From positions 6,613,270 through 6,677,269 of the forward strand of contig OZ026850.1 of NCBI GenBank assembly GCA_964023205.1: a DNA stretch of 64,000 nt, read 5' to 3'. A program made the position numbers and the translations under genes. Every line of letters begins with the position of its first letter. Position 1 is the first letter of the stretch. This document shows, in pieces, positions 1 through 13,100 of this stretch. The DNA is from Lutraria lutraria (Eukaryota; Mollusca; Bivalvia; Venerida; Mactridae). The notes under the pieces are model-generated. The model was given only the letters and a program-made list of their open reading frames with translations. It ran no database searches and was not told where the DNA came from.

Positions 1-1071
1 AAGTACTAGTAACCGTTTAAATGTCCTGTATACTACAGTGTTTTTGGAATCATCTTTTCTTAAAACGATGAAGGAGTTTAATCTTGAAAACCAAATTTAA
101 AAACATAATCAAAGCAATGAGAGGACTGTCATGGCAATATCTTACGTTTCACATTTATTGATCAAAACCAAAAGGATTTTGTTAATTATGACACATACAC
201 ACACTTAAATGGTGTTTCTTTAGATATTAAAAAATGCAATGGCAAAAGTGTTGATTTTTTGCCATTGCAAATATAGAAATCTAGTAAAGATAGAAACATG
301 GGACTTACAATTTTTAAATAAATAGCTAAATGCTACGATTTAATAATGTTTTTGTTTCTCAAAAGCGCGTAAAAGTGGGGGCTGTATTTGCCAAAGACCG
401 GCGCGGCAAAAACAAACCGGCGGAGGTTATGTATAATAACTATATAATGTTAACTATTTTTTATTATATTACTTTTTACATATTTATTATATAGATATTT
501 CAATATGACGGATTAGGTAACATCTCAATGTCTACGGTTAATTTCTCCAGATACGCAGCTAAACCAACACAGAAGACATTTTTGACATACTAGTATGAAT
601 CTGACCTAATTCACCTGCTGAAACATCTCAACAAACCTTCTTTTCTGTCATTTCTCGGTACTATAGATGGTCAATGTTTCATCAGTTCACACAAGCTTAT
701 AATATGAAGATTTTAGACTCAAGCCATACATGTGGTTAGTTTATGAGATGGGTGGTTCTTAGAATACTAATTATAAAGGTAGGCTGATATCAAATGACAG
801 TATTACGGAATGCGACCACTAAGTTGTCTGTTTCTCTTAGAGCAAGCGTGAAAACGGAAGGTTGGAACTATTTGTTTTGTTATTAACAACATCGTATACT
901 AGTATATGAAAAGGGTGTGTGTTGTTATCTTACACTTCACTACTTCAGTCACCGTTCTACAACACTTTGATAAGTAACGTTGTGGTCTCAAGTAGCTACT
1001 CGTAACGGAATCGCTTATGTTCTTCTATGACATATACAAAAACTTCACTGTCCAACTATTGTCTACATTAA
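1..1071. other. Intergenic, no gene seen
   Basis: AT-rich sequence with no long open frame and no exon that I recognise. A short GC-richer patch lies near 365-425. The region runs directly into the 32-bp tandem array. Confidence 0.5.
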
Positions 1072-3062
1072 AATTCAATAGTAAGACAACCATGGAAATC
1101 AATAAATTCATTAGTAAGACATCCATGGAAATCAATAAATTCAATAGTAAGCCAACCATGTGAAACAATAAATTCAATAGTAAGACTACCATGTGAACAA
1201 TGAATTCAATAGTAAGACTACCATGTGAACAATGAATTCAATAGTAAGACTACCATGTGAACAATAAATTCAATAGTAAGACTACCATGGAGACCAATAA
1301 ATTCAATAGTAAGACCACCATGTGAACAATGAATTCAATAGTAAGACTACCATGTGAACAATGAATTCAATAGTAAGACCACCATGTGAACAATAAATTC
1401 ATTAGTAAGACCACCATGTGAACAATGAATTCAATAGTAAAACTACCATGTGAACAATGAATTCAATAGTAAGACTACCATGGAGACCAATAAATTCAAT
1501 AGTAAGACTACAATGTGAACAATGAATTCAATAGTAAGACTACCATGGAGAACAATGAATTCAATAGTAAGACTACAATGTGAACAATGAATTCAATAGT
1601 AAGACTACCATGTGAACAATGAATTCAATAGTAAGACTACCATGTGAACAATGAATTCAATAGTAAGACTACCATGTGAACAATGAATTCAATAGTAAGA
1701 CTACCATGTGTACAATGAATTCAATAGTAAGACTACCATGTGAACAATGAATTCAATAGTAAGCCAACCATGTGAAACAATAAATTCAATAGTAAGACTA
1801 CCATGTGAACAATGAATTCAATAGTAAGACTACCATGTGAACAATGAATTCAATAGTAAGACTACCATGTGAACAATAAATTCAATAGTAAGACTACCAT
1901 GGAGACCAATAAATTCAATAGTAAGACCACCATGTGAACAATGAATTCAATAGTAAGAATACCATGTGAACAATGAATTCAATAGTAAGACCACCATGTG
2001 AACAATAAATTCATTAGTAAGACCACCATGTGAACAATGAATTCAATAGTAAAACTACCATGTGAACAATGAATTCAATAGTAAGACTACCATGTGAACA
2101 ATGAATTCAATAGTAAGACTACCATGTGAACAATGAATTCAATAGTAAGACTACCATGTGTACAATGAATTCAATAGTAAGACTACAATGTGAACAATGA
2201 ATTCAATAGTAAGACTACCATGTGAACAATGAATTCAATAGTAAGACTACCATGGAGACCAATAAATTCAATAGTAAGACTACAATGTGAACAATGAATT
2301 CAATAGTAAGACTACCATGGAGAACAATGAATTCAATAGTAAGACTACAATGTGAACAATGAATTCAATAGTAAGACTACCATGTGAACAATGAATTCAA
2401 TAGTAAGACTACCATGTGAACAATGAATTCAATAGTAAGACTACCATGTGAACAATGAATTCAATAGTAAGACTACCATGTGTACAATGAATTCAATAGT
2501 AAGACTACCATGTGAACAATGAATTCAATAGTAAGACTACCATGTGAACAATGAATTCAATAGTAAAACTACCATGTGAACAATGAATTCAATAGTAAGA
2601 CCACCATGTGAACAATGAATTCAATAGTAAGACTACCATGTGTACAATGAATTCAATAGTAAGACTACCATGTGAACAATGAATTCAATAGTAAGACCAC
2701 CATGTGAACAATGAATTCAATAGTAAGACTACCATGTGAACAATGAATTCAATAGTAAGACTACCATGTGAACAATGAATTCAATAGTAAGACTACCATG
2801 TGAACAATGAATTCAATAGTAAGACTACCATGTGAACAATGAACTCAATAGTAAGACTACCATGTGAACCAATAAATTCAATAGTAAGACCACCATGTGA
2901 ACCAATAAATTCAATAGTAAGACCACCATGTGAACTAATAAATTCAATAGTAAGACCACCATGTGAACCTATAAAATCAATAATAAGATTACCATAGAAA
3001 CCAATAAATTCTATAGCAAGACTACCATAGAAAATTAGAAACCAATAAAATCGATATTGATA
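1072..3062. repeat. 32-bp minisatellite array, about 60 copies
   Basis: The unit is about 32 bp, with the core AATTCAATAGTAAGACTACC followed by ATGTGAACAATG. Variants carry CCACC, ATGGAGACC, ACAATG or CATTAG in place of the consensus. The first units (about 1072-1180) and the last (2860-3060) are the most degenerate, which is typical of array edges. Blocks of variants recur at fixed offsets: the GTAAGCCAACC variant near 1147 and 1759, and the AATAAATTCATTAG variant near 1392 and 2004, both 612 bp apart. This indicates duplication of multi-unit blocks. Confidence 0.95.
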
Positions 3063-6000
3063 TTAATTAATGGAGGAAGTCCCATTAGTATTGAAACCAG
3101 GTCCCAAAATAAGTAGACTTGAAAATATGATCTTAATAAGAAATTGATCGTAAAGTGGTGTTAAAATGAATTATATAACTGTGTATTATTTGATGTAAGA
3201 AATTTCAGTTAAGTTCCCTGATAAAGATTGCAAATAATTAGTGTTCCATTTTAAAATTCAAAAGCAAACATTTTTTGGTAATTTTGAGCTTGCCGTTTAT
3301 TGAGAGAATCTACACAAAATCGATAAAGTTTATTTAAAATTGTTTAAATCCATTATAGAATTTTGAATGCGTTTGGTTGAAGTGTAATTCTATCCTATAG
3401 TGTATAGATAATCAACGAAGCGTGGTACGATTCTTTCATTATATAAATATTTAATGATTATAGTTTCTAAAACTGTTGAATGATATGTGAAAACTTCCAA
3501 CATGTTACCCGATAGTTTACGGATTCTTTTTTAAATCTTAAAATGACGTCGAGGATTAGCAAATATCAGTCTTAATCGCTGCGAATGCTTTAAAGAAATG
3601 TACCGAATGATCTATGATCAAATATGTATTTTACATTAAATCTCGTATATATACGAGAACAAAGAACAATTATTACAATGAATTAAATCGAACTGTGATA
3701 TAATCTAGTTTTACATAGTTTTTGCTCTACAAACCGATAATTATCTTACAATTAAAGAGTGGGTCGTTTCTTAACAGATTCAGCTATTTACCCCCCCCCC
3801 CCCATTATTCCTTAGCAACTAACATTTACCCTTCCCCTTGGAAATTGTAAGTTAAATACTTTCTTTATATAAATTGAATAGATCTTGATCGTTTTATTCA
3901 AACTTCATGACAATAAATATATCATAAAAAGAATTGCATATTTGCACTTTATTCTTTTACAAGATTTAGAACTACTTTAACTTTTACATACAATATGTAT
4001 ACATGGTGAATTCTATGGGGCGTTTTTTATCAGAATAGAATTTTTGAAACGTGTTTTAAACTTAAGGTTTACACTTATTATTACACCGAACTTAAAACTA
4101 AAAACTAAACGAACTCTCCCCACGGGATTTTTTGTTGTTGTATATCTAACTGATTTTAGTTTAATCGTTGTACTAGATATTGACTTATATACCATAACGA
4201 TCAGAAGTGGATTTCGCTTGAAGCGCTGGATTTCTATAACTTTTGTTCTGATTCTATTAAAACGGAGAGAAATGAAGATGTTTTATAAGTACGTACTGAA
4301 GCGGTATTTTAACATTGAAAGGAAATAAATCGTACTTTAAATATTTAGAAGATCTGATGTATTTGATATTGGAATAGTTTTCAATAATAGAAAGTTATTA
4401 AGAATTTCTTAACTCAACCAAACTATTGAAATAATCTTTATTTGTAATGGGAAAATATTCGCGTGTGGGGGTTTCGAACGTTAGCCTAGGAATTTTGTAA
4501 ATTTGATATCTAATTAAATGTTCGGCTCTGAAATCAATTGCGTTCTGAATGGTTAAGAGACTTGGTTAATTTATTATCCGCTGGGAACATGTGTGTTCAT
4601 AATGACAGCGACACACGTAATTAACATCTGTATTCGTGCACAGGAGTTTTCTAAGTAGCACAGTTTTTACAACAATGTAACAACGTAATAAATAATGAGC
4701 TGGTAATGTATACACAATAAATCACATTAAAACCACTTCAATATTTGGATCAACTTATTATAAAGACAATTCTGATTTATTACATTCAACCAGTTCTTCT
4801 CTAATTCAACTCGTTTATGAGACCACCACAATGTTAATAACTGTTGAGTCCACGATTATTGATATAGAGTTTCTAGTTACAGTTATATATACACAATTAT
4901 TCCATTCAATATATTTCTGAAGAATGGTTCTTCTGAGCAAAACTGCGTCAGGTATATAAACTTAACCGATGAACTACGCCGTATGTTGTGGGGGTGCAAA
5001 CATATCATATACGATCGTATTTTCTACAAGTCGTATGTTTTACTATCCGAAAGTTGCGATCTTTTGGAGTCACGCATAAATTTAAAACTAATTTCTACTT
5101 GATGATAAATACATGTTTTGTACGTGAAACATAAACCTACATGAGAGTGTTGTAAATCTCCCATAAATATATGTTTCAGTAAAACACACACTTTGGCTTA
5201 GATAAAAACTTGGTCACGTGTTATTCTAAATAAATCATGTACTTGTAAACGGCATTTTGTAAATGACAGAATACAGCACGTTTTCTTTTTAAACTTTTCC
5301 ATACGGATATGATAGTCACAATAATTATTAGGTGCTGATGCATATATTTTTATGTTTTGCATAAAAAACGCGCGACGTTTTTCAAGCAATTCATATGCAA
5401 TACCTAATTGATTAACATTTGTATAGAGTACCGCTGATCGAGTAAAAAATATTGAAAGCTTAAGTTTCTACTATTTAAAACAAAAACTATCTACATAATT
5501 GAGTAAAAATCTTACCATTTCTATTGTTGATCAATAAACCAGCTCTAATAATTTTACCACACACCGAGTGAAAATATTTTGCTCAATACAAAAGTACAGT
5601 GGATATTGACAACGATTTTATTGCCTCCTATGACGGAAATTGTCGAGCGCAGCTTCGGTAAAGCTCGGATTTGTATGACCGTGTTTGATTGGTACACGTG
5701 ACCTGGCACCACGACAACGAGCGGGCTTTACTCAAACCGTCTGCTCGTCTCCATAATAATTCAGAAGATGTTATTTTGTCACCGCCCGGAGATTTAAAAT
5801 TCAACGCCTCGGGATATTTATATTAACTCTCAAGTTTGAATTTACTATAAGTATTTCACGTTGACTTTTTTCGACATCTGTTTACGATAAGTAAACAACA
5901 GGAGTCGAAATTGATTTAATTTCTAGTTTAATTTTAAACGCGATGTTTAATCTTTAATATTTATGTCTATACGGATATGGAATATCTGATTGATCAAATT

Positions 6001-6347
6001 CTGCCAATCATGTTATATTTAGGACTCTATTTTTCCAAATAAATATGCAGAGGCTGAGTATATATATACTTCATCGAGATATTCAGAAGAAAAATCCTAA
6101 CAGATCAAAATATTTGAATATTAGGCAACATTGGTGCATTCATGGAGAGAACATTTATCTGTCAGAATGTAGATGCCCTCAGACACTATAGTCCCATACA
6201 AATCTATAAAATATTCCTTTATAAATACATGTATCAGGTTTGTATTTCAATTATTTATTTGACGACATTTTGAGATACGAATCCTACCAGTTACCGACTC
6301 ATAGATCATTTAATTTTGTAAAGATATTTAATCATATACATGTATCA
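3063..6347. other. Intergenic, no gene seen
   Basis: Long AT-rich stretch without recognisable exons. It holds a 13-nt poly-C run at 3791-3803. A GC-richer patch at about 5620-5780 contains a CACGTG E-box and an ATTGG (reverse CCAAT-like) sequence and could be regulatory, but no gene start can be tied to it. A 94-codon open frame at 4044-4328 has no recognisable domain. Confidence 0.4.
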
Positions 6348-6940
6348 CTTAATACACAATTCAGAGATCATGTACTCTTATAGAGTTAGGTAATTGTATG
6401 TATCACACAATTCAGAGATCATGTACTCTTATAGAGTTAGGTCATTTTATGTATCACTTACACAATTCAGAGATCATGTACTCTTATAGAGTTAGGTAAT
6501 TTTATGTATCACACAATTCAGAGATCATGTACTCTTATAGAGTTAGGTTATTTTATGTATCACTTACACAATTCAGAGATCATGTACTCTTATAGAGTTA
6601 GGTTATTTTATGTATCACTTACACAATTCAGAGATCATGTACTCTTATAGAGTTAGGTAATTTTATGTATCACTTACACAATTCAGAGAGCATGTACTCT
6701 TGTAGAGTTAGGTTATTTTATGTATCACTTACACAATTCAGAGATCATGTACTCTTACAGAGTTAGGTAATTTTATGTATCACTTACACAATTCAGAGAT
6801 CATGTACTCTTATAGAGTTAGGTAATTTTATGTATCACACAATTCAGAGATCATGTACTCTTATAGAGTTAGGTTATTTTATGTATCACTTACACAATTC
6901 AGAGATCATGTACTCTTATAGAGTTAGGTAATTTTATGTA
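6348..6940. repeat. 55/51-bp minisatellite, about 11 copies
   Basis: The unit contains ACACAATTCAGAGATCATGT, then ACTCTTATAGAGTTAGGT, then a TTTTATGTATCACTT tail. Two length classes alternate irregularly: 55 bp, and a shorter 51-bp form lacking CTTA before ACAC. Single-base variants (GAGAGC, TTGTAG, TTACAG) mark individual copies. It is not a CRISPR array, because there are no unique spacers. Confidence 0.93.
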
Positions 6941-7780
6941 TGTCAATGATAAATCTGTTTTATGACCTAAACCTTGCATTAATGAAAAGGGTAAAATGGA
7001 ATGATTTCTTTGATTCCAGTTGTGGATACAATATATGATAATTTTTTACACAATTTTATACATTATTGAAAGATGTTCCTCAAGAGACAATAGCTAGAAT
7101 ATCGTTCGACATTTCAAATTATACGCTTGATTTCGGACAAAATGAAAATATATTTTATACTTCTTTTTTAAATACAAATAATAGAATTAAAGTGAACTAA
7201 ACTATTTTTGTAAAACCTAAAGTTACGATAATGTTAAATTCGTTGTATGTAAATGTATGATATAATATACACATGATTGTATATAAGATGTATATTACAT
7301 TGCTTTATATGGTAATATTGCATGTATGCATTATCGCTCACATTTGTTTATATTGTACAATATAACTTATATTTCATATTGTAAATATGATTACTTTTTG
7401 TTTGTACATCTATAGAATATGTCTTAACTAATATTTGTTTATATTGTAAATACATGTTTGCAGTATGACTAATATTTGTTTATGTTATAAAAAGACATGT
7501 TTTCTTTTACTTTTTATTCTTTTTTTTCCATACTAACAATGTGACAGCATTTGATCAATATACTTATATACGTAGCAAATAAACTTAAACAACACGATAT
7601 CTCACAGACTGTTCCAACGCCGGTTGTCGATTTTATTCATTTTCACGGACCCAACGAGTGTATAAGTTCATACATAAATACAAACATTTATAGAGCTAAA
7701 AGGCTTCTTCATTTCATAATCATTTGAATAATTATATCTCACATATTGCGTCAATAGGTTTTAGTGTACGTGCAGTCGTC
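6941..7780. other. Intergenic, no gene seen
   Basis: Very AT-rich sequence between two minisatellites, with short internal echoes of a TAATATTTGTTTATATTGTA-like word near 7340, 7430 and 7470. No coding signal was found. Confidence 0.4.
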
Positions 7781-8136
7781 ATGTAGTTCAATATATAACA
7801 GAAATCTCTACCGTAGATGTACATCGTGTTGTTCAATATAACAGAAATCTCTACCGTAGATGTACATCGTGTTGTTCAATATAACAGAAATCTCTACCGT
7901 AGATGTACATCATGTAGTTCAATATATAACAGAAATCTCTACCGTAGATGTACATCGTGTTGTTCAATATAACAGAAATCTCTACCGTAGATGTACATCG
8001 TGTTGTTCAATATAACAGAAATCTCTACCGTAGATGTACATCGTGTTGTTCAATATAACAGAAATCTCTACCGTAGATGTACATCGTGTTGTTCAATATA
8101 ACAGAAATCTCTACCGTAGATGTACATCGTGTTGTT
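7781..8136. repeat. 43-bp minisatellite, about 8 copies
   Basis: The unit is GTTGTTCAATATAACAGAAA followed by TCTCTACCGTAGATGTACAT and CGT. Copies are almost identical. Two of them (starting near 7781 and 7910) carry ATGTAGTTCAATATATAAC instead. High identity suggests recent expansion. Confidence 0.93.
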
Positions 8137-9811
8137 TTATATTAATCTAATGTCAATTTAATCAGACATTTGATAAATACCATGCATATTGAAATTAGTA
8201 TTAAGATAAAATTTCTAAACTTATTCATCAAAGTAACCACAATTTTCACGACAGCCTGGAAGAGAACTAGATACAATAAAAGCGACGCGAACATAAAATA
8301 TCGAACAAACTTCAAGCCTGTTCTAATCCTAGAACACCTGGGAACGATGTTGTAATAAAACGTCAGCCACAAGACAGATACGATAAGAACAGTTTCCACT
8401 GATAACTCGTATTTTGTATTCATTCCGACAGTCCATTACAGTACACGTGTACGATTATTCAAACTTATCAATATTTTCACCAAGTACCACTGAGGTCAGA
8501 TTTGAAAACTCAAAATTCAGTTTTGATATTAAGTGGAATGTGTGTACGATCGAACTAATTAATATGTAAACATGAAATATATGTATATAAATACATATAA
8601 ACACCACGGCAGGTAGCGTATTTGTTCGACGAATATATTTCATTTTACTTTTCCATATAATCTACAACTTCGTGATCACTTATAGTCTTAAATTCCACAT
8701 AATCTTCAATTCAGTCATATCCTTTCAATTCCATAGTGTCATCAATCCCTTATAATCTACAGAAAAATAAAATATTCAAGTCCAATTAAGTTTCGATTCC
8801 ATATAAAACTATCTAGAGTTATCTGTTTCTAAATCGACAGAATTCCGTTGAAATTCCAATGCAGTCCGTTTCCATTTTAGCATGTTAAGTCTATATAACT
8901 TCAGTAAGTTCTGAACATTAATTAGCGATTTAATCGTGCTGCATTATAATACAACTTTTACAAATCAACAATCTAATTCTGCATGAATTCGTAGTTATTA
9001 TAATTATATGATAATGTGCTACAGATGAACTAACTGGCAATGCTTGTGGTTGTTGATAAAAAGGTCGCAATGATTCAAATTTATAGTACTGTGTATCAGT
9101 TCTGAATGTATTAACAAATGTAAAATGCATAGGTAAACAAAAAGTCGTTGTTTGGGGCGATTCATTTGAAATGTAAATCGCATAGACATGTTTTATTCAT
9201 ACCCTCAACTATTCTGAATAATTTACATAGGCCTACGAAGAATATAACGCGAATTTAGACATTTACATTAAAAAGTAGCCTTTTTGGAATGTTCAGATAA
9301 AGACACTTGACCCCGTTAACAAAAAAAATGCGATGCAATTTGGCCCAGTGGTTATTGAAACTTCAATTCCATTCTCAAATTCAAATTCCATTCTCAATTA
9401 ATAAACAAAGTATTATGGTTGAAAATATATATAGAGCTGGTTAATGTTTGAAAACATAATTATTCAGATTAATCGATCATGCTATCAGAATAATGTAATA
9501 ATAATGTCATATAATTGTCTGCGACCACACGTACTCTATCAGAAGATATATACATGTACATGTATGTATATAAGTCCTTGATATCATTGATTTGTATCTG
9601 TTTTATATATAGTCAGTATTTTAGTAGATTTTATGTACATGTATATGAATTTCTGTATCTGTGATAGTCTAAAATTAAGTGACCTTTAAAAACACTGTTT
9701 AAAGTGTGCTTCTTTTATATGTGCTAGTCATATGTCTAATGATGTTTTATCACAAATACGTATGTCATGTATTCTAATTAATGTGCTGCTGACCTAAAAT
9801 CTCAATAAGTA
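8137..9811. other. Intergenic, no gene seen
   Basis: AT-rich sequence. A 93-codon minus-strand open frame (8142-8423) is rich in hydrophobic residues but matches no family that I know. No spliced model could be built, and the region is left unassigned. Confidence 0.4.
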
Positions 9812-9861
9812 AATCAAAGACCTATATATATACTATACGTGTATAGTATAGGTCTTTGATT
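9812..9861. repeat. Inverted repeat (palindrome 1)
   Basis: Left arm 9812-9838 begins AATCAAAGACCTATA. Right arm 9841-9861 ends TATAGGTCTTTGATT, with a 2-nt centre. The arms pair fully except for six extra TATATA bases in the left arm. It is the first of three palindromes within 180 bp. Confidence 0.85.
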
Positions 9862-9894
9862 AAATCAAACCACATGAACTTTTTTTCCTGAGAT

Positions 9895-9920
9895 CAGAGA
9901 CGTATATATATACGTCTCTG
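9895..9920. repeat. Perfect 26-bp palindrome (palindrome 2)
   Basis: The half-site CAGAGACGTATAT is followed by its exact reverse complement. It has a GC-richer arm and a TA-rich core, the same layout as its neighbours. Confidence 0.9.
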
Positions 9921-9952
9921 CTGTAATCAAACATAATTTTACTTAGAATCAT

Positions 9953-9988
9953 CAGGGATGCTATATTACATGTAATATAGCATCCCTG
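9953..9988. repeat. Perfect 36-bp palindrome (palindrome 3)
   Basis: The half-site CAGGGATGCTATATTACA is followed by its exact reverse complement. Close relatives occur at 24238-24266 (centre deleted) and 24958-24997 (two changes), so this is a repeated sequence family and not a chance palindrome. Confidence 0.92.
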
Positions 9989-10169
9989 GAATCATTAAAA
10001 GGCAAGATATGAGATTTGAGCACGGAGACCGATCTCATTAACTAAGGGAGATGACCGTCCTAAACTGGTTCCCAATAAAAGTCTCTGTGCAAATATAACT
10101 TGGAACGGAAACCAATTTAGTCCTAGGTTAATTCTCATGCAACAAATTTAGAGTCCTTTCACCTCAAAC

Positions 10170-13100
10170 ATGGCGGTCAAGGTCAGTAAAAGAACTTTCA
10201 AGTGATAAAACGAGTGATTTACTAAAGTAACTGAGATGAAACTGAATATAATCCAAACTTTCGTTGTTGATACTGCTATTCGAAATCATTTAGAAAGCTT
10301 TTGTGGTCAACACATTGTTTCTTCCAAGTTAGTCCACTTACCAGCTTGAAGTGATATGGATTTCGGACAAAGAAATATATTCGTCTACATTAAATAGTGA
10401 CCATTTAATGCCTGTTGAAATTGAATACGAAGATGTTTGCACTTTGTGTCCTTTTACTTATTTTCAAACTTCGAATAATGTTGCATTTATAAACCAGTCC
10501 AAATGATATTAAATTATCCTATGATCATCATGATGCTATGTAAAATGTACGTTTTTTCTGGGTCGCAATAAAATTCCAAAGAGTTTATTCATATATTTTC
10601 CGAAATACTCCAAAGAGTTTATGATCGCTGCGTAGGAAGAAAAGAAGGCCTGTAATGCTGCACCTGTGATTCAGGATCCAAAGTGCCAGATATGATTGAA
10701 TATAATATCGTCGGCTAATATAAAATGCATTTCAGGATTCACTTAAATTATATTCAGTTTCCGTTTTTTTTTCATTCATTTGGGGATTGGATCGGAATTA
10801 CAACCTTAAAGTTAAACAGGATGAAAAAGGTCTGAATTACCAGGATATTGTAAAGAGATTGGAGACATTGTAAAATATTGTTATCTCTTGTGACTTGTGC
10901 AAGTGCAACACATGTGAGAGACAGAGTGTGCAAAATAAGTCACATCTTGAATTATCATGTAGTCCATAGATCTGATATTAGTCCAAAATTATTGAGGATA
11001 GATTTTGATTGCTTGTAAGTTGTTCAGTTTGATGTCCTATCTGGGCCCTTCAACTAACTCAGCCATCTTTCTTGTTTTTATAGGCATGCAACAGTGATGG
11101 TTAAATACCAAGATTGTTCAAATGTTTCTCCTGGGGTCAAGACCACTTGCTTTACACAGATTATGTAGGTCTGGGCTTTTTTCCAAAAATTGGGAAGGGG
11201 CCTTAGCCTTTCATTTTGGGAAATTAAAGCGCGATATTTGGCCGAATTTTGAGAAGGTTAGACTACTGAGTTTGAATAGCATTGTATTTTTGTGAATTTC
11301 TTGCTTAAGATTGGGGAGAAAGTTCTCCGAGAAACAGCCACCAAATTTCGGCCTCTGTCATAGAAGATAAAAAAGCCTTGTAGGTTTCTTGGGGAAAACT
11401 GCATGGTCTAGCTAGGGCTTAGATATTGATTCTGTGTGTTGCATTGTTTAGTGATTCTCATCTGACTCTGAGATTGTTCAAATTCTTCCTTTGGGTAAAA
11501 TTGATCCCTTGCCTACAATCATTTATGAACTACATCTAGACATATTTAGAGACAACTTTTAGAAAAGGTCCATTACTAGAAGCACATGTCTTAGAGCTTC
11601 AAATTATCCTCCTGTGTCAAAAAAGGTTCAAGATTTCCTTATAGTTATTTGTTTACCAAATAGTGTATTCATCAGGTTCTTCAGATTAGTGATATACCGT
11701 ATAAGGCCATTATGACCTTCTTGTTTGTTGTATAGTAGTCACTGTTACATAATTATCCTCGCGTACAAAGTTCTGACGCACCTAAGAATTAATTATCATT
11801 TATGATAACTAAGTAAAAAATAAAGCAATAAATTACCTTTGCATTGCAAAGTTTGATAATTTATTTATCATTTTATATCATGTTTACATAGATAAAATAC
11901 ATTTTCTAACCACAGAACTCATAGTTTCATAAGTGACAACCGTCAACAATGGCTGGAAGAGAGTACAATGAAACGACGCATTTGATTGGTTTCTATATTT
12001 AACTACAGTTAAACATAAATAACTCCTGATTTTCACTGTGAATACTTAGTACTCATTTTAGCAACAGTATGACTATGATACAATTAATAAAAAGGAATGT
12101 GTAGCAAAAAAGTTTTTATGAACAAACATAATTAATGGTATTTTTTGCAGAAAAAAATGCATAAATGTGAAGCTGCTGTTCTTGTGGTGGCACCAGTCTC
12201 CTTACAATTGATATGATATTGACTTCTCTCATTTGAGTTGTGGAATAATTTCTGCACCTGACCTTTAGTTACAGAAAAAAAGTGAAAAAAATACAGAGAA
12301 ATCAAGAATTAAGTTATTCTGCAGCATTTATAAGACACACTGTTTTTTGTTAACTGCAATTTGAGCTAACGAGTACACATCTCTAGACAGTGAATATTTC
12401 AATTGTAGATCACATTACAGGTCATATGACCATCACGTGACTTTATAAAAATAGCAAGCGAGGATGTGCCAGCAGATCGCTTTATTTTTTCATTGTTTCA
12501 AGAAAAATATTTTGCTTCAACATTTTGACAATTAAGTAATAAGAAAAATACATAGTTTTCAGTGTTTATTTATAAAATCTGTTAAAAAAGTATCAAAAAT
12601 GGCTAAATCCCCACATTTTCGCCCAGCAGAAAGCGCTGTTACGTTTACTTGTAAATTTCCGCGGGGAGACATCACACGATAGTGCAAAATTGAAAACGAG
12701 ATCAAAACAAAAATGGCGTCGTAATCGGTGTGCGTCAGAATAGAGTACCGGAGGATATAGATCTATGATGATTCAGAATGACTTTTTCAACTACTGTATA
12801 CGTTGATATTTCCACGTGTCGAAAATTTAGCGAATTTGAAATTCTTGACATTTCGCATATGGAAATGTTAGCGAAATTCCATCTTTCCAATTTATTCATG
12901 CGTAAAAATACCCAATCCCGTGTACAATGAACAATTATAAGCATGTTTAGCAAACAATTCATATGTTTGAAGTAAACATTTGTAAACTGTAAAGGTGAAA
13001 TTGCAAAGGCCATATTTGACGTTTTTATAGATGTTTGTACAAGTACAATATAGTAGCCTACGTCATAATAGTAAATTGTGACTTATTTTAATACGAGAAC

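Noticed and set aside
4044..4328. 94-codon plus frame
   Set aside because: Low complexity, AT-rich codons, no domain, and an overlapping frame on the other strand. No support beyond length.
6348..6940. CRISPR-like appearance of regular repeats
   Set aside because: Whole units repeat without unique spacers, and the genome is eukaryotic. It is a minisatellite.
8142..8423. 93-codon minus frame with hydrophobic stretches
   Set aside because: No known family, AT-driven hydrophobic composition, and no flanking exons could be joined.
10182..10190. Alternative donor GTAAAA for exon 1 of the MICOS gene
   Set aside because: Using it puts exon 2 in another phase and leads to a stop early in exon 3. 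GTCAGT keeps the conserved frame.
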